DNA of 43,462 bases, from NCBI GenBank assembly GCA_002427605.1, contig DIRT01000022.1:1-43462 (forward strand), read 5' to 3'. The stretch comes from Bacteroidales bacterium UBA5429 (GTDB lineage Bacteria; Bacteroidota; Bacteroidia; Bacteroidales; WCHB1-69). Below, piece after piece: positions 8,479 through 16,567 of this stretch. The notes under the pieces are model-generated. The model saw only the letters and a program-made list of their open reading frames with translations, was not told where the DNA came from and searched no databases. The number at the start of each line of letters is the position of its first letter. The first letter of the stretch is position 1. The translations under genes were made by a program, and so were the position numbers.

Positions 8479-9651
8479 ATGAACAATCACTCTTTTATAG
8501 CCAAAACATTTGCAGGAATGGAGCCTCTTTTAGCAGAAGAGCTGGCTTCAATTGGTGCATCTCATATTAAAACCCTCAATCGTTCAGTTTATTTTGAGGG
8601 TGGAATGGATGTTTTATACCGTGCAAATTACTATTGTAGAACGGCATTACGCATATTATGGCGTGTCAAAATGTTTCAATTTCAAAATAATGATCAATTT
8701 TACCAAGAAATCTACCAGTTTGAAGCTGATCGTTACTTAAACCCTAATGAGTCATTGGCTTTCAGTGCACAAATTCATAACTCCATATTTAAAACTCCTC
8801 TTTTTGCTTCAATGTTGGCTAAAGATGCCGTTTGTGACCGTTTTAGAGATCATTATAATGAGCGTCCCGATGTAGATAAAGAGAATCCCCACGTTCTGTT
8901 TCACCTTCATATTTTTAATAATGAGTGTCATCTTTTTTTGGATAGCTCTGTTGAATCCCTGCACAAAAGAGGATATCGTATGGGATACCACCCCGCCCCC
9001 ATCAATGAAGTAGTAGCTGCCGGAATGATCATGTTATCAGGATGGAAAGGAGAAACCGACTTAATCGACTTTATGTGTGGCAGTGGAACAATTTTAATGG
9101 AGGCAGCAATGATTGCACTTCGGATCCCAGCTGGTTTTTACCGCAACCAATGGGGTTTTATGAGATGGAAAAACTTTGATCCACAACTCTGGAAAAAAGT
9201 TAAAGAGGAAGAACAGATTCTGGAAGATGTCAAAATTGAATTGTATGGTTCAGATATTTCTGCAGACTCTATTCGGGTTGCCAAAAATCAAAGCAGAGAA
9301 GCCGGATTAGGAGACTTTATTCATTTTAAAGTCAGCAACTTAACAGACACTCGCCCCACTCGTAAACCAGCCATGGTGATTATCAATCCACCTTATGGGG
9401 AACGGTTAAAATCAGACAACTTGCTCTCTTTATATAAACAGATTGGAGATACACTCAAACAGCAATATACCGGCTGTAAAGCATTTATTATCAGTTCCGA
9501 TCTGGAAGCAATGAAAAATATCGGATTAAAAACAACAGCCCGCCATCAACTATACAATGGAGCTTTAGAGTGTAAATATTGGGGTTACGATCTTTATGAT
9601 GGCACCAAAAAAGGAGGAAAAGAGCATCACTCTCCCAAAAAAGAAAAATAA
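8479..9651 (+). CDS. THUMP-domain 23S rRNA guanine-N2 methyltransferase (RlmL N-terminal type)
   Basis: The protein is 390 residues long. An N-terminal ferredoxin-like/THUMP region (about 1-155) precedes a class I SAM-dependent methyltransferase domain. SAM binding is shown by LIDFMCGSGTILMEAA (about 194-209), and LYGSDISADSIRVAKNQ follows. The base-modifying motif is VIINPPYGERL (about 298-308). This matches the first half of E. coli RlmL, which makes m2G2445, and the stand-alone homologues common in Bacteroidota. The exact target base is inferred from family. It converges on the ABC permease, six bases away. Confidence 0.9.
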   Translation: MNNHSFIAKTFAGMEPLLAEELASIGASHIKTLNRSVYFEGGMDVLYRANYYCRTALRILWRVKMFQFQNNDQFYQEIYQFEADRYLNPNESLAFSAQIHNSIFKTPLFASMLAKDAVCDRFRDHYNERPDVDKENPHVLFHLHIFNNECHLFLDSSVESLHKRGYRMGYHPAPINEVVAAGMIMLSGWKGETDLIDFMCGSGTILMEAAMIALRIPAGFYRNQWGFMRWKNFDPQLWKKVKEEEQILEDVKIELYGSDISADSIRVAKNQSREAGLGDFIHFKVSNLTDTRPTRKPAMVIINPPYGERLKSDNLLSLYKQIGDTLKQQYTGCKAFIISSDLEAMKNIGLKTTARHQLYNGALECKYWGYDLYDGTKKGGKEHHSPKKEK

Positions 9652-9656
9652 AGCGA

Positions 9657-10766
9657 CTACTTACTTCTCACATCCATTGCATTTCGTAATGCACTACCGG
9701 TTAACATAAATGCCAACACCAACAGCATAATGGCTATACCCGGAACAATTGCCAAATAAGCGTGATCCAGCACAATGTAGGCATAATTTTCCTTCATCAT
9801 CATACCCCAGGAGGGTGTAGGAGGTTGGATTCCCAAGCCCAAAAAACTCAAACCTGCTTCCATTAATATGGCAGAGGAGAAGTTTGAAGCAGACAAAACG
9901 ATCAATGTACCCGTTAAGTTAGGTAAAATATGCTTAAAAATAATATGTAGCCCCGAGTAACCCAGTGCTTTTCCTGCCTCAACAAACTCTTGCTCTTTAT
10001 ACGCCAATACCTGTCCACGCACCACCCGAGCTACATCCACCCACATAGTCAATCCCATCGCTATAAAAATCTGCCAAAATCCTTTACCCAGTGCAAAACT
10101 GATAGCAATCACCAATAACAGTGTAGGTATTGACCACACTACATTGATAAACCAAACAATCAATTGATCTACTTTTCCTCCATAATAACCGGCTATAGAG
10201 CCTAAAAAGACGCCAATTGTGAGAGCAATCAAGACGGAGATGGCACCCACAGCCAAACTAATCCGAGTACCCATCAACAGTTGACTTACCACATCACGCC
10301 CATAGCGGTCGGTCCCTAAGTAATAAGTCCTGTTAAAAACCGGATTTTTGGCATCCAACTCCGCAAGAGGAATTGATTCTTTGTTTGTTCCGCCATAAAG
10401 TAGCACATGTACAGAATCAGCTGTCATTTCATAGCTTTGAACAGGAATTATACGATTTTCAATCCGTTTCCCGAAAAGCATAATTTGTATCCAATTCTGT
10501 TTTTTTGCAACATTCTCACTTTTAAATTGAATAAAAGCAGATTTGAATCCTGGTTTTTGAAGAGAAATCTCCAGATGTTGTTCATTGCAATATGGGGTTT
10601 GATCAGGAGTAATCAAATAACCTAAAATTGCAATCAGAATCATCAAAAGAATGAAAGCCAGTGAAATAACACCCATTTTCTGTTTCAAAAAGCGTTTCCA
10701 GGTCAAACTACCCAATGAAAGTGGTTTTTCTTCTTGATATTTTTTTCGAAACAGGATCCTCTTCAT
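9657..10766 (-). CDS. ABC transporter permease, OppC/DppC type
   Basis: This is an inner-membrane permease of 369 residues. A cytoplasmic basic N-terminus leads to TM1 (about 33-53). A periplasmic insertion of about 100 residues follows, ending in GTDRYGRDVVSQLLMGTRISL, a typical DppC entry segment, and then about five further membrane spans. The EAA loop EAGKALGYSGLHIIFKHILPN contacts the ATPase. I start it at the ATG at 10766 because a -7 element at 10788-10795 overlaps the upstream TTG alternative. No OppB partner, ATPase or binding protein is encoded near it, so it is an orphan permease in this window. The substrate is likely a peptide but unproven. Confidence 0.9.
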   Translation of the reverse strand: MKRILFRKKYQEEKPLSLGSLTWKRFLKQKMGVISLAFILLMILIAILGYLITPDQTPYCNEQHLEISLQKPGFKSAFIQFKSENVAKKQNWIQIMLFGKRIENRIIPVQSYEMTADSVHVLLYGGTNKESIPLAELDAKNPVFNRTYYLGTDRYGRDVVSQLLMGTRISLAVGAISVLIALTIGVFLGSIAGYYGGKVDQLIVWFINVVWSIPTLLLVIAISFALGKGFWQIFIAMGLTMWVDVARVVRGQVLAYKEQEFVEAGKALGYSGLHIIFKHILPNLTGTLIVLSASNFSSAILMEAGLSFLGLGIQPPTPSWGMMMKENYAYIVLDHAYLAIVPGIAIMLLVLAFMLTGSALRNAMDVRSK

Positions 10767-10787
10767 ACACTTTTTAAAATCGATTGG

Positions 10788-10795
10788 CAAAGATA
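10788..10795 (-). promoter_or_regulatory. -7 promoter element of the ABC permease gene
   Basis: The minus strand reads TATCTTTG, a TAnnTTTG match, 21 bases before the ATG at 10766. Its position argues against the upstream TTG start at 10790. Confidence 0.5.
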
Positions 10796-10809
10796 TGTTA
10801 TAAATATGA

Positions 10810-10836
10810 AAAAAGACGCACTGAATGCGTCTTTTT
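10810..10836 (-). terminator. intrinsic terminator after tRNA-Ala
   Basis: A perfect hairpin has stem GACGCA/TGCGTC around a five-base loop and is flanked by five A on one side and five T on the other. On the minus strand it follows the tRNA gene by 22 bases. The symmetric A/T flanks would let it work in both directions. Confidence 0.75.
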
Positions 10837-10858
10837 ATAGAAAAATATTTTATTTGGG

Positions 10859-10932
10859 TGGAGCGTACGGGAGTCGAACCCGTGACCTTTAGACTGCCAG
10901 TCTAACGCTCTAGCCAACTGAGCTAACGCCCC
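10859..10932 (-). tRNA. tRNA-Ala (anticodon GGC)
   Basis: This is a 74-base cloverleaf on the minus strand. The acceptor 5' strand GGGGCGT pairs with ACGCTCC and includes the G3:U70 wobble that marks alanine tRNAs. The D stem is GCTC/GAGC. The anticodon stem TTAGA/TCTAA encloses loop CTGGCAG, giving anticodon GGC. The T arm is ACGGG/CCCGT around TTCGACT. The discriminator is A, and the CCA end is not fully encoded (ACCC follows the stem). A -7 element lies just upstream and a terminator follows. Confidence 0.96.
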
Positions 10933-10946
10933 AACTTTTGAGTCGG

Positions 10947-10954
10947 CAAAGATA
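10947..10954 (-). promoter_or_regulatory. -7 promoter element of tRNA-Ala
   Basis: TATCTTTG on the minus strand, 15 bases before the tRNA 5' end, so transcription would start only a few bases upstream of the mature end. It lies immediately after the FKBP stop codon. Confidence 0.5.
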
Positions 10955-10960
10955 CAAAAA

Positions 10961-11833
10961 TTATTCTACATCCAGCACTTCAATTTCAAAAACAATAGGA
11001 GTATAGGGAGGAATAACTCCACCGGCACCTCTTTCTCCGTATGCTAACTTAGAAGGAATGATAATTTTTGCCTTTTCTCCCTCTTGCATTAATAGTAGAG
11101 CTTCATCAAAACCTGGAATCACTTGTCCCTTACCAACCTCTAATTCAAAAGGTTTTTCTCTGGGATATGAACTATCAAAAATTGTTCCATCTAAAAGTGA
11201 ACCTGTGTAATGTAGACTAACATGAGATCCTTCTTTTATTTTCTTCCCTTTTCCGGGAGTCATTTTAATATAGTATAAACCGGTAGATGAAGGTTTAACA
11301 GTTACTTTATTTTCGGTTAAATAATTGGTCAACAATGAATCTTCACTATTTTTAAAAACTTCCAGTATCTCCTCATACTCTTTTCTACGCTCTGCTTGGT
11401 CCTCTTCAAACTCATCCATTGTCATAATTTTATCTAATTTGATGTCAAAATAGAGAGGTTCAGTATCAAATGGATAATTTTGACCAAAGAAATAATGAAA
11501 AATAGAATCTCCATTTAGAATAAAGGAGGCACTATCACCCACATGCATTTTTCTAAGTGCAGCATAAAGGTCACCTTTAAAAATGGACTCGACAATTTGA
11601 TCACGTGTTGGAAAGGTGGAAACAATAATTGAATCATTAGTTCTCACTGTCAATTTAAAGTCAACAATATCTCCTTCTTCAGGTTGGTCTGCATCTTTGT
11701 TTTCAACATAGAATTTATAGTAAAAATCCTCTTTACGGTCTCTTTTAAAACCTTTGTGTTTTGAACATGAAGTAGCACTCACAACCATGATTGCGATCAG
11801 TGCAAAAGATAAAAATTTTGAATAATTTTTCAT
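10961..11833 (-). CDS. FKBP-type peptidyl-prolyl isomerase lipoprotein (two FKBP-like regions)
   Basis: The protein is 290 residues long. A lipoprotein signal ends in VVSATSCSKH, placing the lipidated cysteine near residue 23. The C-terminal domain (about 190-290) is a complete FKBP fold with HYTGSLLDGTIFDSSYPREKP, GQVIPGFDEALLLMQEGEKA and the conserved SKLAYGERGAGGVIPPYTP. The region before it (about 50-135) looks like a second, degenerate FKBP copy lacking the active-site pattern (GDIVDFKLTVRTNDS, LRKMHVGDSASFIL). It should fold or chaperone envelope proteins. It is the last gene of the nrnA-FKBP-FKBP operon, 26 bases after the shorter FKBP. Confidence 0.92.
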   Translation of the reverse strand: MKNYSKFLSFALIAIMVVSATSCSKHKGFKRDRKEDFYYKFYVENKDADQPEEGDIVDFKLTVRTNDSIIVSTFPTRDQIVESIFKGDLYAALRKMHVGDSASFILNGDSIFHYFFGQNYPFDTEPLYFDIKLDKIMTMDEFEEDQAERRKEYEEILEVFKNSEDSLLTNYLTENKVTVKPSSTGLYYIKMTPGKGKKIKEGSHVSLHYTGSLLDGTIFDSSYPREKPFELEVGKGQVIPGFDEALLLMQEGEKAKIIIPSKLAYGERGAGGVIPPYTPIVFEIEVLDVE

Positions 11834-11859
11834 TGTTTATTTAATTTAGGTTACTTGAT

Positions 11860-12390
11860 TTATTTTTTATTAACTGTTACAAAATATACGATCGACTGTT
11901 GTCCCATCACCTTATATCCATCTCCAGCAATTCCATAAGCCAGATATGAAGGAATAATTAAGCGCACCTGATCCCCATATCTAAGATAAGTCATCGCTTC
12001 ATGCAACCCGGCTATGGCATCACTTTTGTTCACTTTAAAGATAATGGGACCATCCTGTTTTGATGAATAGAGCGAATCACCACTTAAAAGCATCGACTGA
12101 TATTCCAGAGACACTTCATCTCCTTCTTGAATCGTTGCACCACTCCCCTTTTTAGTTACTTGATATCTCAACCCTGTTCCGGTTTTGATCATCTCCCAAC
12201 CATATCTTTGAATAAAAAGCTCAATTTCTTCTGCTTCCAATAGAATCATTTTTTGATTCCCTCTTTCTAAGGGAGTACTAACCTGTTTCTTTTCCTTGGA
12301 TTCCACCTTGGCAATCTCTCCTGAAGGAGCGGACTCCTTGCAAGCATATCCAAAGAGAAGTAACGACAAAATGACCCCTATTATTCTCAT
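11860..12390 (-). CDS. FKBP-type peptidyl-prolyl isomerase lipoprotein (GldI-like)
   Basis: This 176-residue lipoprotein has its lipid-attachment cysteine in LLFGYACKES (residue 17). One FKBP domain fills residues 70-176, with YQVTKKGSGATIQEGDEVSLEY, HEAMTYLRYGDQVRLIIPSYLAYGIAGDG and a final beta strand. Size and layout resemble GldI, an FKBP lipoprotein linked to gliding in flavobacteria. No other gliding genes are nearby, so a general envelope chaperone role is as likely. Its start overlaps the stop of the upstream phosphoesterase gene by four bases (ATGA), implying translational coupling. Confidence 0.88.
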   Translation of the reverse strand: MRIIGVILSLLLFGYACKESAPSGEIAKVESKEKKQVSTPLERGNQKMILLEAEEIELFIQRYGWEMIKTGTGLRYQVTKKGSGATIQEGDEVSLEYQSMLLSGDSLYSSKQDGPIIFKVNKSDAIAGLHEAMTYLRYGDQVRLIIPSYLAYGIAGDGYKVMGQQSIVYFVTVNKK

Positions 12391-13409
12391 ACTTTAAACT
12401 TCTTCAATTCGGGATGATTTCTTACTACTTCCTGGAAGTAGAGGATTGTATTTTCCAATGTATCGTAGTGGTATGCGGCAGCCGCATTTTTATGTCCACC
12501 TCCGTCAAAATAGCGTGATGCAAACTGATTGACATCAAATTGATCTTTAGATCTGAAAGAGATCCTTATTCTGTTACGTTTTTCTGTAAAAAAGGCAGTA
12601 AACTGGGCACAGCTCAGCGACAAGCCATAGTTGACAAAACCTTCAGTATCTCCAATTTTATACTCATTTTGCACCAGGTCTTCCATGGTTAAAAAGAGAT
12701 AGGTTGTACCATAATCTCTCATCACAACCATATTCTTAAGAGCTACTCCCAGCAATCTCAATCTGCTTTCCGAATAATTGTCATACACTAACCTATGGAT
12801 TAACTCTCCATCCACACCAATCTCCATCAACTCTTTTAAAATCTCATAAATTAAGGGTCTGTTACAGGAATAACTCAACGAACCCGTATCGGTAATCATA
12901 CCGGTATAGATGCAATTGGCGTACTCTAACGACAACGGAGCATCAGGATAGAGTTCTTTAAAAAAGCGGAATACCAATTCTGAAGCTGATGTTGACTCAG
13001 TGGTTGAGTACAATAAACCTGCTTCACATATGGGATTGGGATGATGATCTATCATAATTTTGTAGGCACCGGTATTTTTCACAATCGACTCCAGTTCTCT
13101 TCCCACACGATGTGCAGCATTCATATCTGCGATAAAAAGAATATCGGCTGACTCAATAATTTTCCGTGCTTTATCAAACTCCATGGCAGCAATGATAATC
13201 TCATCACTGTTGGGCATCCAGGTCAAATAAGGAGGAAAAACATTAGGTACAACTACATCTACATGGTGTCCTTTTGCCCTTAATAGAAGCGCAATTGCCA
13301 AAGAAGAGCCCAAAGCATCCCCATCGGGATTATAGTGCGTTGTAACTGCAATCTTCTTATTACCAGAAAGTTGTAATTTTAGATCCGCTTTTTGTTGTTC
13401 TGTCAGCAT
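12387..13409 (-). CDS. DHH/DHHA1 phosphoesterase, NrnA-like
   Basis: The protein is 340 residues long and resembles bifunctional nanoRNase/pAp phosphatases that degrade 2-5-mer RNA and 3'-phosphoadenosine-5'-phosphate. DHH-family metal sites are visible as HYNPDGDALGSSLA (about 25-38), FIADMNAAHRVG (about 92-103) and MIDHHPNP (about 118-125). A further acidic site lies in TDTGSLSYS. The DHHA1 domain ends with FDGGGHKNAAAA (about 303-314). Activity on nanoRNA is inferred from the family. It is first in an operon with two FKBP lipoproteins and has a TAATTTTG element upstream. Confidence 0.9.
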   Translation of the reverse strand: MLTEQQKADLKLQLSGNKKIAVTTHYNPDGDALGSSLAIALLLRAKGHHVDVVVPNVFPPYLTWMPNSDEIIIAAMEFDKARKIIESADILFIADMNAAHRVGRELESIVKNTGAYKIMIDHHPNPICEAGLLYSTTESTSASELVFRFFKELYPDAPLSLEYANCIYTGMITDTGSLSYSCNRPLIYEILKELMEIGVDGELIHRLVYDNYSESRLRLLGVALKNMVVMRDYGTTYLFLTMEDLVQNEYKIGDTEGFVNYGLSLSCAQFTAFFTEKRNRIRISFRSKDQFDVNQFASRYFDGGGHKNAAAAYHYDTLENTILYFQEVVRNHPELKKFKV

Positions 13410-13426
13410 AAAATGAATTTAACCTG

Positions 13427-13434
13427 CAAAATTA
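13427..13434 (-). promoter_or_regulatory. -7 promoter element of the nrnA-FKBP operon
   Basis: TAATTTTG on the minus strand, 18 bases upstream of the phosphoesterase start. It matches TAnnTTTG. Confidence 0.45.
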
Positions 13435-13456
13435 CAAAAAAAGATTAAGATTAATA

Positions 13457-13507
13457 GGATTTGAGGATTTGAGGATTAAAATTTAGAATTTAGAGTTTAG
13501 AATTTAG
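13457..13507. repeat. tandem GGATTTGA octamers and AATTTAG heptamers
   Basis: About 2.6 units of GGATTTGA (period 8) are followed by about 3.5 units of a heptamer reading AATTTAG/AGTTTAG. The single octamer array is the exception to the 7-base period seen in the other arrays. Confidence 0.75.
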
Positions 13508-13540
13508 TTTTTTTCGACATTCGGATTTCGGAAGTTGAAA

Positions 13541-13636
13541 AGGCGGAGGGCGGAAGGCGGAATGAATCAAATTACGAATTACGGGGTAAATTTGAATTGA
13601 ATATGGTTGTTGTAGAGACAGGGCATGCCCTGTCTC
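13541..13636 (+). repeat. composite module copy 1 (heptamers plus palindrome)
   Basis: The order is GGCGGAA-type heptamers, then GAATGAATCAAATTACG, then AAATTTGAATTGAA, then TTGTAGAGACAG leading into a palindrome. The palindrome (13615-13636) is a perfect 22-base inverted repeat whose left half is GAGACAGGGCA. Two other copies, at 16452-16530 (inverted) and 34310-34434, keep the same order but have different palindrome cores. Confidence 0.75.
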
Positions 13637-13663
13637 CATGATGTGATTATGCAATAGATTCCA

Positions 13664-13730
13664 GAGTGGGGAAATAGCATAACAATAAAGGAAAACATAA
13701 TCTGCCCCCTTTTTATTTTTATTTCAAAAA
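13664..13730 (-). repeat. 66-bp dispersed element, copy B
   Basis: On the minus strand it starts TTTTTGAAATAAAAA, runs into GGGGGCAGATTATG, continues T-rich, and ends TTTCCCCACTC. It closely matches copy C (36157-36222), and its right flank (TGGAATCTATT) matches that of copy D. Its length is 67 bases. Confidence 0.7.
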
Positions 13731-13805
13731 AAAGAAGAAAAAAAACAATTACGAATTAAAAATTACAAATCTGATTGATCAGAACAGATTTACCAAAAAA
13801 AACTA

Positions 13806-13813
13806 TACTTTTG
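13806..13813 (+). promoter_or_regulatory. -7 promoter element of the protease gene
   Basis: TACTTTTG matches TAnnTTTG, 20 bases before the ATG at 13834. The degenerate AATTACG heptamers at 13747-13767 lie about 40-60 bases upstream of it. Confidence 0.5.
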
Positions 13814-13833
13814 CATACATAAAAATCAACAAC

Positions 13834-16086
13834 ATGAAACGTATAATTTTAGCTTTTTTAACTTTATTGCTGGTAAATGGTCTTTTTTCGCAAAACATTT
13901 ATTGGGTCTATTTTACGGACAAAAATGAAACCACTTTTGACCCTTACTCTTATTTCGATGCCAAGGCGATTGAAAGACGGGTGCAGCAGAATATTCCTCT
14001 TTTCGACATGACAGATTTTCCCTTGAATAATAATTACAAGGAACAGGTGATCAGTTTATCGGAAGAGTTTGTTGGAGAAACACGCTGGTTTAACGCCGTT
14101 GCCGTTACCATTACGGATGAGAATTTACCCTTGGTTCAAGAATTACCTTTTGTAAAAAATGTTGAACGAATCGAAACGGAAGGGAAATTGGCAACTTACA
14201 AGGATCATTTCACAGATTCGTATGAAATAAGTAGCAATGCCGGTGAAAATGCCGGAATTTTACCGCAACTTGAACGTTTTGAAGGAGATCTGTTTGTTCA
14301 AAATCAAATTGATGGAAAAGGAATACGAATAGCTGTTTTCGATGGCGGATTTCCCGGGGTGGACAAACACGAAGCTTTTGCTCATTTGCGTGAGAATAAT
14401 CGGATTATTAAAACCTGGAATTTCCCTTTAAAAAAGGAGAATGTTTACGGTTGGCATTCACATGGAACAATGGTTTTGAGTTGTATTGCCGGCATCCAAA
14501 ATGGGAAAAAGATGGGATTGGCTACCGGAGCAGAGTTTTTATTGGCTCGTACGGAAATCAACACGGAACCTGCAAAGGAAGAGGTTTGGTGGATGCAAGC
14601 TGTCGAATGGGCGGATAAAAATGGTGCCAATGTTATCAATAGTTCGCTGGGATACGGAAAATCCCGCTACTACGTTGAAGATATGGATGGAAAGCAGTCG
14701 TTGGTTAGCAAAGCTGCCAATATGGCTGCAGCAAAAGGGATGTTAGTTTGCAACGCTATGGGTAATGAAGGGAGTGACAAAGCATGGCGCACATTGATTA
14801 CTCCTGCTGATGCCGACAGTGTTATATCCGTTGGCGGTCTTAACCCTGCAACAGATAAACGCATCTATTTTAGCTCTTTTGGTCCTACTGCAGACGGAAG
14901 ACTCAAACCCAATGTAGTGGCTTTTGGTACTGCTGATGTAGCTAAACCCCGAGGCGGCTATACTAACGCACCCGGAACTTCGTTTTCCAGTCCGTTGGTA
15001 GCCGGTTTTGTGGCTTGTGCATGGCAAACTCGTCCGCAACTTAAAGCTATGGAGTTAAAAGCCGAAATTGAAAAATCGGCAGATCTTTATCCCTACTTTG
15101 ACTATCAGTATGGCTACGGAGTTCCACAAGCCGGCTACTTTATCAACCCTACAGCTCAACCGATAGAAACATCCCGGATTGCTTTTACAGAGAGTGAAAA
15201 CGCCATATTTGTTAGCGTAACTCCTGATGAAAATGACAAAAACAACACTACCCTATTGCTTCATGTTCAAAAACCGGACGGACAACTGAGATAATATTGG
15301 GAGGTTGAATTCTCCGATTTATCTTCAATGGTTTATCCTCTCAATAAATCCAAAATTGAAAATGGTGATATTTTGCGCGTTTATTATCAAAAAGAGGTCA
15401 AAGAGTTACGTTACGGGACAGATTTCATACCCAAGGATAAAACTAATAAATCCGAAACATACAATTATTATGTGAAAAATGTTCCTCAGAAAAACGAAAA
15501 GCCTTCTGCTTATGGGGTGTTGTCCAAATATTTTATCTATCCTTACATATCGTGGGGATTTATAACTCCTCCTTTTAACGGATCGGATTATCAAATGAAG
15601 TATGGTAATTCGCAAACATTCATGTTTGGTTTACGCTTTAAAGGGAATGTTTGCAAATGGTACAATCTCGGGTTCAGTGCAGAAATTGGATACAACAAAT
15701 TCCATGTTAAAAACTTTGAAGGCAGTCAATTGTTCCACACTGAGTACCTTCGAACATCGCTGTTGAATCTGGAGTTCTATCAACGTTTTAGGTTGGTACC
15801 TGATGAAGGATTGGGCGTCTATTTTGACACCGGTATTTACGGATCCTGGGTTTATGGCAATCAACATTTCATGAAAGAAAAATTAGATCCTAAGATTATC
15901 AAAACTGAAACACGGGGTAACATTCAAGGGTTCAATCCTTTGCAATGGGGAGTCCGCGCCCGTTTCGGATACAATTTTATTGCCCTTTACGGACAGTATC
16001 GTTTTTCGGACCTGTTTAATGAAAAAATGGGCAAAACAGAATTACCCAGATTAGAAGCTGGAGTGGAATTGGCTATCCCCTTCTAA
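13834..16086 (+). pseudogene. S8 (subtilisin-like) protease with C-terminal outer-membrane barrel, split by an in-frame TAA
   Basis: The open part encodes 486 residues: a signal peptide (about 1-20), an N-terminal propeptide-like region, and an S8 domain. The triad is D170 (IAVFDGGFPG), H210 (GWHSHGTMV) and S383 (GTSFSSPLVAG). A TAA at 15292-15294 ends it in the middle of what looks like a beta-sandwich linker. The same frame then stays open for 263 more codons to 16086. That part continues the sandwich (EVEFSDLSSMVYPL) and ends as a barrel rich in alternating aromatic strands, finishing ELAIPF. Without the TAA it is one 750-residue, self-anchored surface or periplasmic protease. A Gln codon mutated by C-to-T (CAA to TAA) is a simple explanation. 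Sequencing error or readthrough are alternatives. The upstream product alone could still be an active secreted enzyme. Confidence 0.75.
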
Positions 16087-16137
16087 AGGTAGAAGGTAGA
16101 ATTTTGAAGGCGGAAGGCGGAGGGCGGAAGGCGGAAT
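16087..16137 (+). repeat. GAAGGTA and GGCGGAA heptamer arrays
   Basis: About two units of AGGTAGA are followed, after a short spacer, by about four units of GGCGGAA with one variant (GGCGGAG). The array begins right at the end of the protease-barrel gene. Confidence 0.75.
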
Positions 16138-16269
16138 GAAAAAAAGGCGAAAATAGAAACTTTCTTGTTGAGCTTATTTTGAATATAACTCCGGTTAAAT
16201 TTATTTCGGATTTATTTGACTATCAGGCTGATGTAATTTTAATTACCATATTTTATATTTTTGTTTTTC

Positions 16270-16335
16270 TTTTTGAAATAAAAAAAATGGGGGGCAGCAT
16301 AGGTATTCCTTTTCAGACATTTTATCGCCCCACTC
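16270..16335 (+). repeat. 66-bp dispersed element, copy A
   Basis: It begins TTTTGAAATAAAAAAAATG, continues GGGGGCAGCATAGG and ends TTATCGCCCCACTC. The right flank CGGCAAA is shared with copy C. It is the same length as copies C and D, and differs from D at a minority of positions. Confidence 0.7.
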
Positions 16336-16341
16336 GGCAAA

Positions 16342-16362
16342 GGGCAGGGACAAGCCCTGCCC
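16342..16362 (+). repeat. hairpin GGGCAGGG-5-CCCTGCCC
   Basis: Perfect 8-base arms surround a five-base loop, followed by CTACAATCGCGG. The flank, read in reverse as CCGCGATTGTAG, resembles the GCGGTTGCTGTAG that precedes the palindrome of the composite module, so this is probably a divergent member. Confidence 0.65.
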
Positions 16363-16451
16363 CTACAATCGCGGTTAATAAAAATTTCTGATTTATAATT
16401 CCCTGATTGTCAAATATTTGTTGTGATTTTAATGTATCGCATAATATGGGT

Positions 16452-16530
16452 ACAGGTCGCGACCTGTCCCTACAGCAACCGCGTTCAATTCAAATTTTCG
16501 GTCATATTCGTAATTCATTCCGCCTTCCGC
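16452..16530 (-). repeat. composite module copy 2 (inverted)
   Basis: On the minus strand the order is GCGGAAGGCGGAATGAATTACG, then AAAATTTGAATTGAACGCGG, then TTGCTGTAGGGACAGG and the palindrome ACAGGTCGCGACCTGT (16452-16467). This is the same order as copies 1 and 3. The same palindrome core recurs at 34264-34279. Confidence 0.72.
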
Positions 16531-16539
16531 ATTTTTTTA

Positions 16540-16547
16540 TATTTTTG
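16540..16547 (+). promoter_or_regulatory. -7 promoter element of the ABC-F operon
   Basis: TATTTTTG matches TAnnTTTG, 20 bases before the ATG at 16568. The upstream -33 region falls on the end of the repeat module, so the repeat may contribute promoter DNA. Confidence 0.45.
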
Positions 16548-16567
16548 CGGTTTGATGAATCTGAACG

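Larger units (their letters stand above)
13410..13833. other. 424-base intergenic region filled with repeats
   Basis: No gene is visible here. In order it holds an nrnA promoter and a GGATTTGA octamer array running into AATTTAG-like heptamers (13457-13507). One ATTTCGG stretch, the composite module (13541-13636) and a 66-bp-type element (13664-13730) follow. Last come degenerate AATTACG heptamers (13747-13767) and the protease-gene promoter. Almost the whole gap is therefore repetitive. Confidence 0.8.
16087..16567. other. 481-base intergenic region filled with repeats
   Basis: No gene is supported. An open frame at 16179-16391 is made largely of repeat sequence. The contents are GAAGGTA and GGCGGAA heptamers (16087-16137), a 66-bp element (16270-16335), a hairpin (16342-16362), an inverted composite module (16452-16530), and the ABC-F promoter. 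Confidence 0.8.

Noticed and set aside
10859..10932. Integrated element at tRNA-Ala
   Set aside because: No integrase, no partial tRNA duplicate and only core genes on both sides.
16179..16391. 70-residue open frame in the intergenic region
   Set aside because: Most of it is the 66-bp element and the adjacent hairpin; no coding character.
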